A program made the position numbers and the translations under genes. 64,000 bases of DNA, taken from positions 62,001-126,000 of the forward strand of contig JABFQY010000003.1 of the NCBI GenBank assembly GCA_013141415.1, in the 5' to 3' direction. Source of the stretch: Kiritimatiellaceae bacterium. GTDB lineage: Bacteria; Verrucomicrobiota; Kiritimatiellia; Kiritimatiellales; Tichowtungiaceae. Below are positions 62,367-64,000 of this stretch, piece after piece; within the stretch, counting starts at the first letter, position 1, and the number at the start of each line of letters is the position of its first letter. The notes beneath the pieces are model-generated. The model searched no databases, was not told the DNA's origin, and was given only the letters and a program-made list of their open reading frames with translations.

Positions 62367-62386
62367 GGGCGGGATGAGTCCCGCCC
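62367..62386. repeat. Palindrome between hisS and aspS
   Basis: GGGCGGGA (62367-62374) and TCCCGCCC (62379-62386) form a perfect stem with a four-base loop, lying exactly between the hisS stop and the aspS start region. It has no T tract in the direction of transcription, so it looks like a REP unit more than a terminator. Confidence 0.7.
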
Positions 62387-63631
62387 TTACAGAAGTTCCA
62401 TCAGTTCAGGCAATTCGACTTCCCGTTGAGAGCCGTCGGCCATGTTTTTCAAAACAAAAGTTCCTTTTTGAAGCTCGGTGTCGCCGCGAATGATCACAGC
62501 TTTTGCACCGACCTTGTCGGCGCGGCGCATCTGTGCCTGAACCTTGCGCGCAGTCAGTTCCATTTCGCAGGCAATGCCGCGCTGACGGAGCATTTGGAGC
62601 AGAAGTAGATTTTCATTCAAGGCTGCTTCGCCGAGCGAAACAATAAAAACCGGTTGAGGCGGTGCAAACTGTTCGGCCATGATTCCGGTGGCTTCAAGTG
62701 CGGCAATAACCCGCTCGACACCCATCGCAAAGCCGACGCCATCGACAGAACGTCCGCCGACATCAATGCGGTAGCGTCCGCCGCCAGCCAGTGCATTCTG
62801 TGCGCCGAGACCACCATGCACGACTTCCCAAACGGTGTGGACGTAGTAATCGAGGCCGCGAACAAGTGAAGCATCCACTTCGACATCGATTTCCAGTTTT
62901 TTCAGCGTTGCAATTACCGTGTCGAGATAGGCGCGGGATTCCGCGCTCATAAACTCGATGACCGGCGGAACGCCGGCAATGACTTTTTTAACCACCTCAT
63001 CTTTGGAATCGAGCAGACGCAATACATTGGTTTCAAACCGCTGTTGCGCTTCTTCCGGTAGTTCGCTCAAGCGCGGACGAATGGCTTCGCGCAACCCGTT
63101 GACTACGGCGGCGCGATCTTCGGGAAGTCCGATGGTATTGAGGCGGATTCTGGCGCCTTTAAGTCCCCACGCGGCCAGCAAATGAACCTGCAGAGCGATG
63201 ACTTCGGCGTCGGCCAGCGGATTCGGCGCGCCGACCGCTTCGAGACCGATCTGATGAAACTGGCGTTTACGACCGGCCTGCGGGCGTTCGCAACGGAACA
63301 TAGGGCCCATGTAGAAAATACGCGCATTGGCGGTTTCTTCGCCACCGGAAGCAACATAGCGGATGGCACCGGCGGTTCCTTCGGGGCGCAACGACAGCTT
63401 GCGTCCGCCGCGATCTTCCAGCGTGTACATCTCTTTTGTTACCACATCGGTCGTGTCACCGAGCGAATGAGTAAAAAGTTCGAGTTTTTCGAGGATGGGT
63501 GTGCGAATCTCCGAAAAACGATAACGCGCGAAAATTTCGCGCGCCCGCTGTTCGATCATTTGCCAGAGTGCGATGTCCGGAGGTGCAATATCGGACATAC
63601 CCTGGATGGGTTGGTGCGATGTGGAGGCCAT
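62387..63631 (-). CDS. hisS: Histidyl-tRNA synthetase
   Basis: A 414-residue class II synthetase of normal length. Motif 2 has '[19 protein letters not shown]', the histidine-specific '[17 protein letters not shown]' follows, and the C-terminal anticodon domain includes '[17 protein letters not shown]'. It charges tRNA-His. It begins 3 nt after the HU-gene stop, so hisS and the HU gene are co-transcribed, followed by aspS. Confidence 0.96.
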   Translation of the reverse strand: MASTSHQPIQGMSDIAPPDIALWQMIEQRAREIFARYRFSEIRTPILEKLELFTHSLGDTTDVVTKEMYTLEDRGGRKLSLRPEGTAGAIRYVASGGEETANARIFYMGPMFRCERPQAGRKRQFHQIGLEAVGAPNPLADAEVIALQVHLLAAWGLKGARIRLNTIGLPEDRAAVVNGLREAIRPRLSELPEEAQQRFETNVLRLLDSKDEVVKKVIAGVPPVIEFMSAESRAYLDTVIATLKKLEIDVEVDASLVRGLDYYVHTVWEVVHGGLGAQNALAGGGRYRIDVGGRSVDGVGFAMGVERVIAALEATGIMAEQFAPPQPVFIVSLGEAALNENLLLLQMLRQRGIACEMELTARKVQAQMRRADKVGAKAVIIRGDTELQKGTFVLKNMADGSQREVELPELMELL

Positions 63632-63634
63632 GGT

Positions 63635-63916
63635 CTAGATGCCGGTAATCTTCTGCTTCATGATTTTGCCGGGCTTGAATTTGACGACACGACGCTCGGG
63701 AATCGTTACAACATCTTCCGGCTTATTGGGATTGCGCCCGATACGGGCTTTCCGGACATTGATTTCAAAGACACCGAAGTTGCGGAATTCAACGGTTTCG
63801 TTCTTCTGTAACGCTTCGACAATGTAGTCCAGTGATTTCTGAAGGATGGCTGCAACATCCTGCTGAATGAGCCCAGTCTCGTCTGCGATACGAACTACTA
63901 AATCTCTTTTTGTCAT
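63635..63916 (-). CDS. HU/IHF-family DNA-bending protein
   Basis: A 93-residue basic protein with the HU fold: 'TKRDLVVRIADETGL', 'VEFRNFGVFEINVRKAR' and the DNA-inserting arm 'RIGRNPNKPEDVVTIPERRVVKFKPGK'-like region. The NP pair of the minor-groove arm is present. The N-terminal basic pattern and 'ADETGLIQQDVAAILQ' are slightly nearer IHF-alpha than HU, but I do not assign a subunit. The ATG at 63916 and a GTG at 63925 with AAAGGG upstream are both possible starts. Confidence 0.92.
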   Translation of the reverse strand: MTKRDLVVRIADETGLIQQDVAAILQKSLDYIVEALQKNETVEFRNFGVFEINVRKARIGRNPNKPEDVVTIPERRVVKFKPGKIMKQKITGI

Positions 63917-63947
63917 GGTGTCCACCGATCCCTTTCGAATTGTCTAG

Positions 63948-63965
63948 GCTGTAACAAGTTACAGC
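63948..63965 (-). promoter_or_regulatory. Perfect dyad upstream of the HU-like gene
   Basis: GCTGTAAC and GTTACAGC are separated by two bases, about 32 nt before the HU-family start. It could be an operator or part of an upstream terminator. No T tract follows on either strand. Confidence 0.4.
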
Positions 63966-64000
63966 TTCAAACAGGCCGCCAATCTTAGTGCGGCTATGCG

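Noticed and set aside
62367-62386. Rho-independent terminator between hisS and aspS
   Set aside because: No T run follows the stem on the transcribed strand. A REP-type palindrome is the better reading.

Overview
The window is about 64 kb of a Gram-negative (diderm) bacterial chromosome. It carries a TonB-dependent receptor, a TolC-type outer-membrane channel, an RND pump, an ArnT-like/LAB_N/GT2 lipid-A-type set and a periplasmic D,D-carboxypeptidase. Type III pantothenate kinase, many UroD-family methyltransferases, REP-type transposase and palindromes, and a giant secreted protein ending in a 'YALGLNP'-type module fit the PVC superphylum (Kiritimatiellota/Lentisphaerota-like). The placement is inference from gene content only.

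Layout. 1-5591: rod-shape operon mreC(partial)-mreD-PBP2-rodA, then RNase G/E and a terminator. 5652-6121: a gene-free stretch rich in inverted repeats. 6122-9750 (minus): rpe, lepA, lepB. 9882-19771: hslO-MFS, PHP phosphoesterase, transketolase, an unrecognised signalling-like protein, a DacA-type carboxypeptidase, cysE, rpmI-rplT. 19844-21803: an AraC regulator divergent from a UroD-family gene. 21915-30542: one 2875-residue secreted multidomain protein with C-rich codon use. 30573-38655: a corrinoid methyl-transfer cluster, mostly on the minus strand, read mtaC -> mtaB -> cobW-like -> mtaA-like -> RACo-like activator -> homocysteine methyltransferase-like. Its AraC-type regulator is divergent from mtaC. 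38660-43387: a cobalamin riboswitch followed by btuB-btuF-btuD-btuC. 43439-47724: TolC and an RND pump without an adaptor gene. 47717-51346 (minus): leuC-leuD-nadC-coaX. 51513-54104: an M48 protease, a small membrane protein, a gene remnant and a RAYT transposase. 54145-57934: pseudouridine synthase, PfkB kinase, and a radical SAM/methyltransferase fusion. 57979-63916: GT39, LAB_N, GT2, aspS, hisS and HU.

The most coherent system is the region from 30.5 to 43.4 kb. MtaB and MtaC would take a methyl group (methanol by homology) onto a corrinoid. An MtaA-like zinc enzyme would pass it on, the 2Fe-2S/ASKHA protein would reactivate oxidised corrinoid, and a CobW-type GTPase may handle metal. The adjacent riboswitch-controlled btu genes import the corrinoid cofactor. 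This looks like bacterial methanol (methylotroph/acetogen-like) metabolism with its own regulator and cofactor supply.

A second theme is palindromic repeats. A REPIN-like double palindrome lies inside the 3' end of btuD. Two further palindromic elements are inserted in frame within the radical SAM gene, and more sit between genes. A REP-associated tyrosine transposase with an unusual C-terminal domain is present at 53.2-54.1 kb. It is flanked by a 63-nt degenerate copy of the 3' end of the neighbouring pseudouridine synthase gene. No tRNA, rRNA, CRISPR array or prophage was seen.
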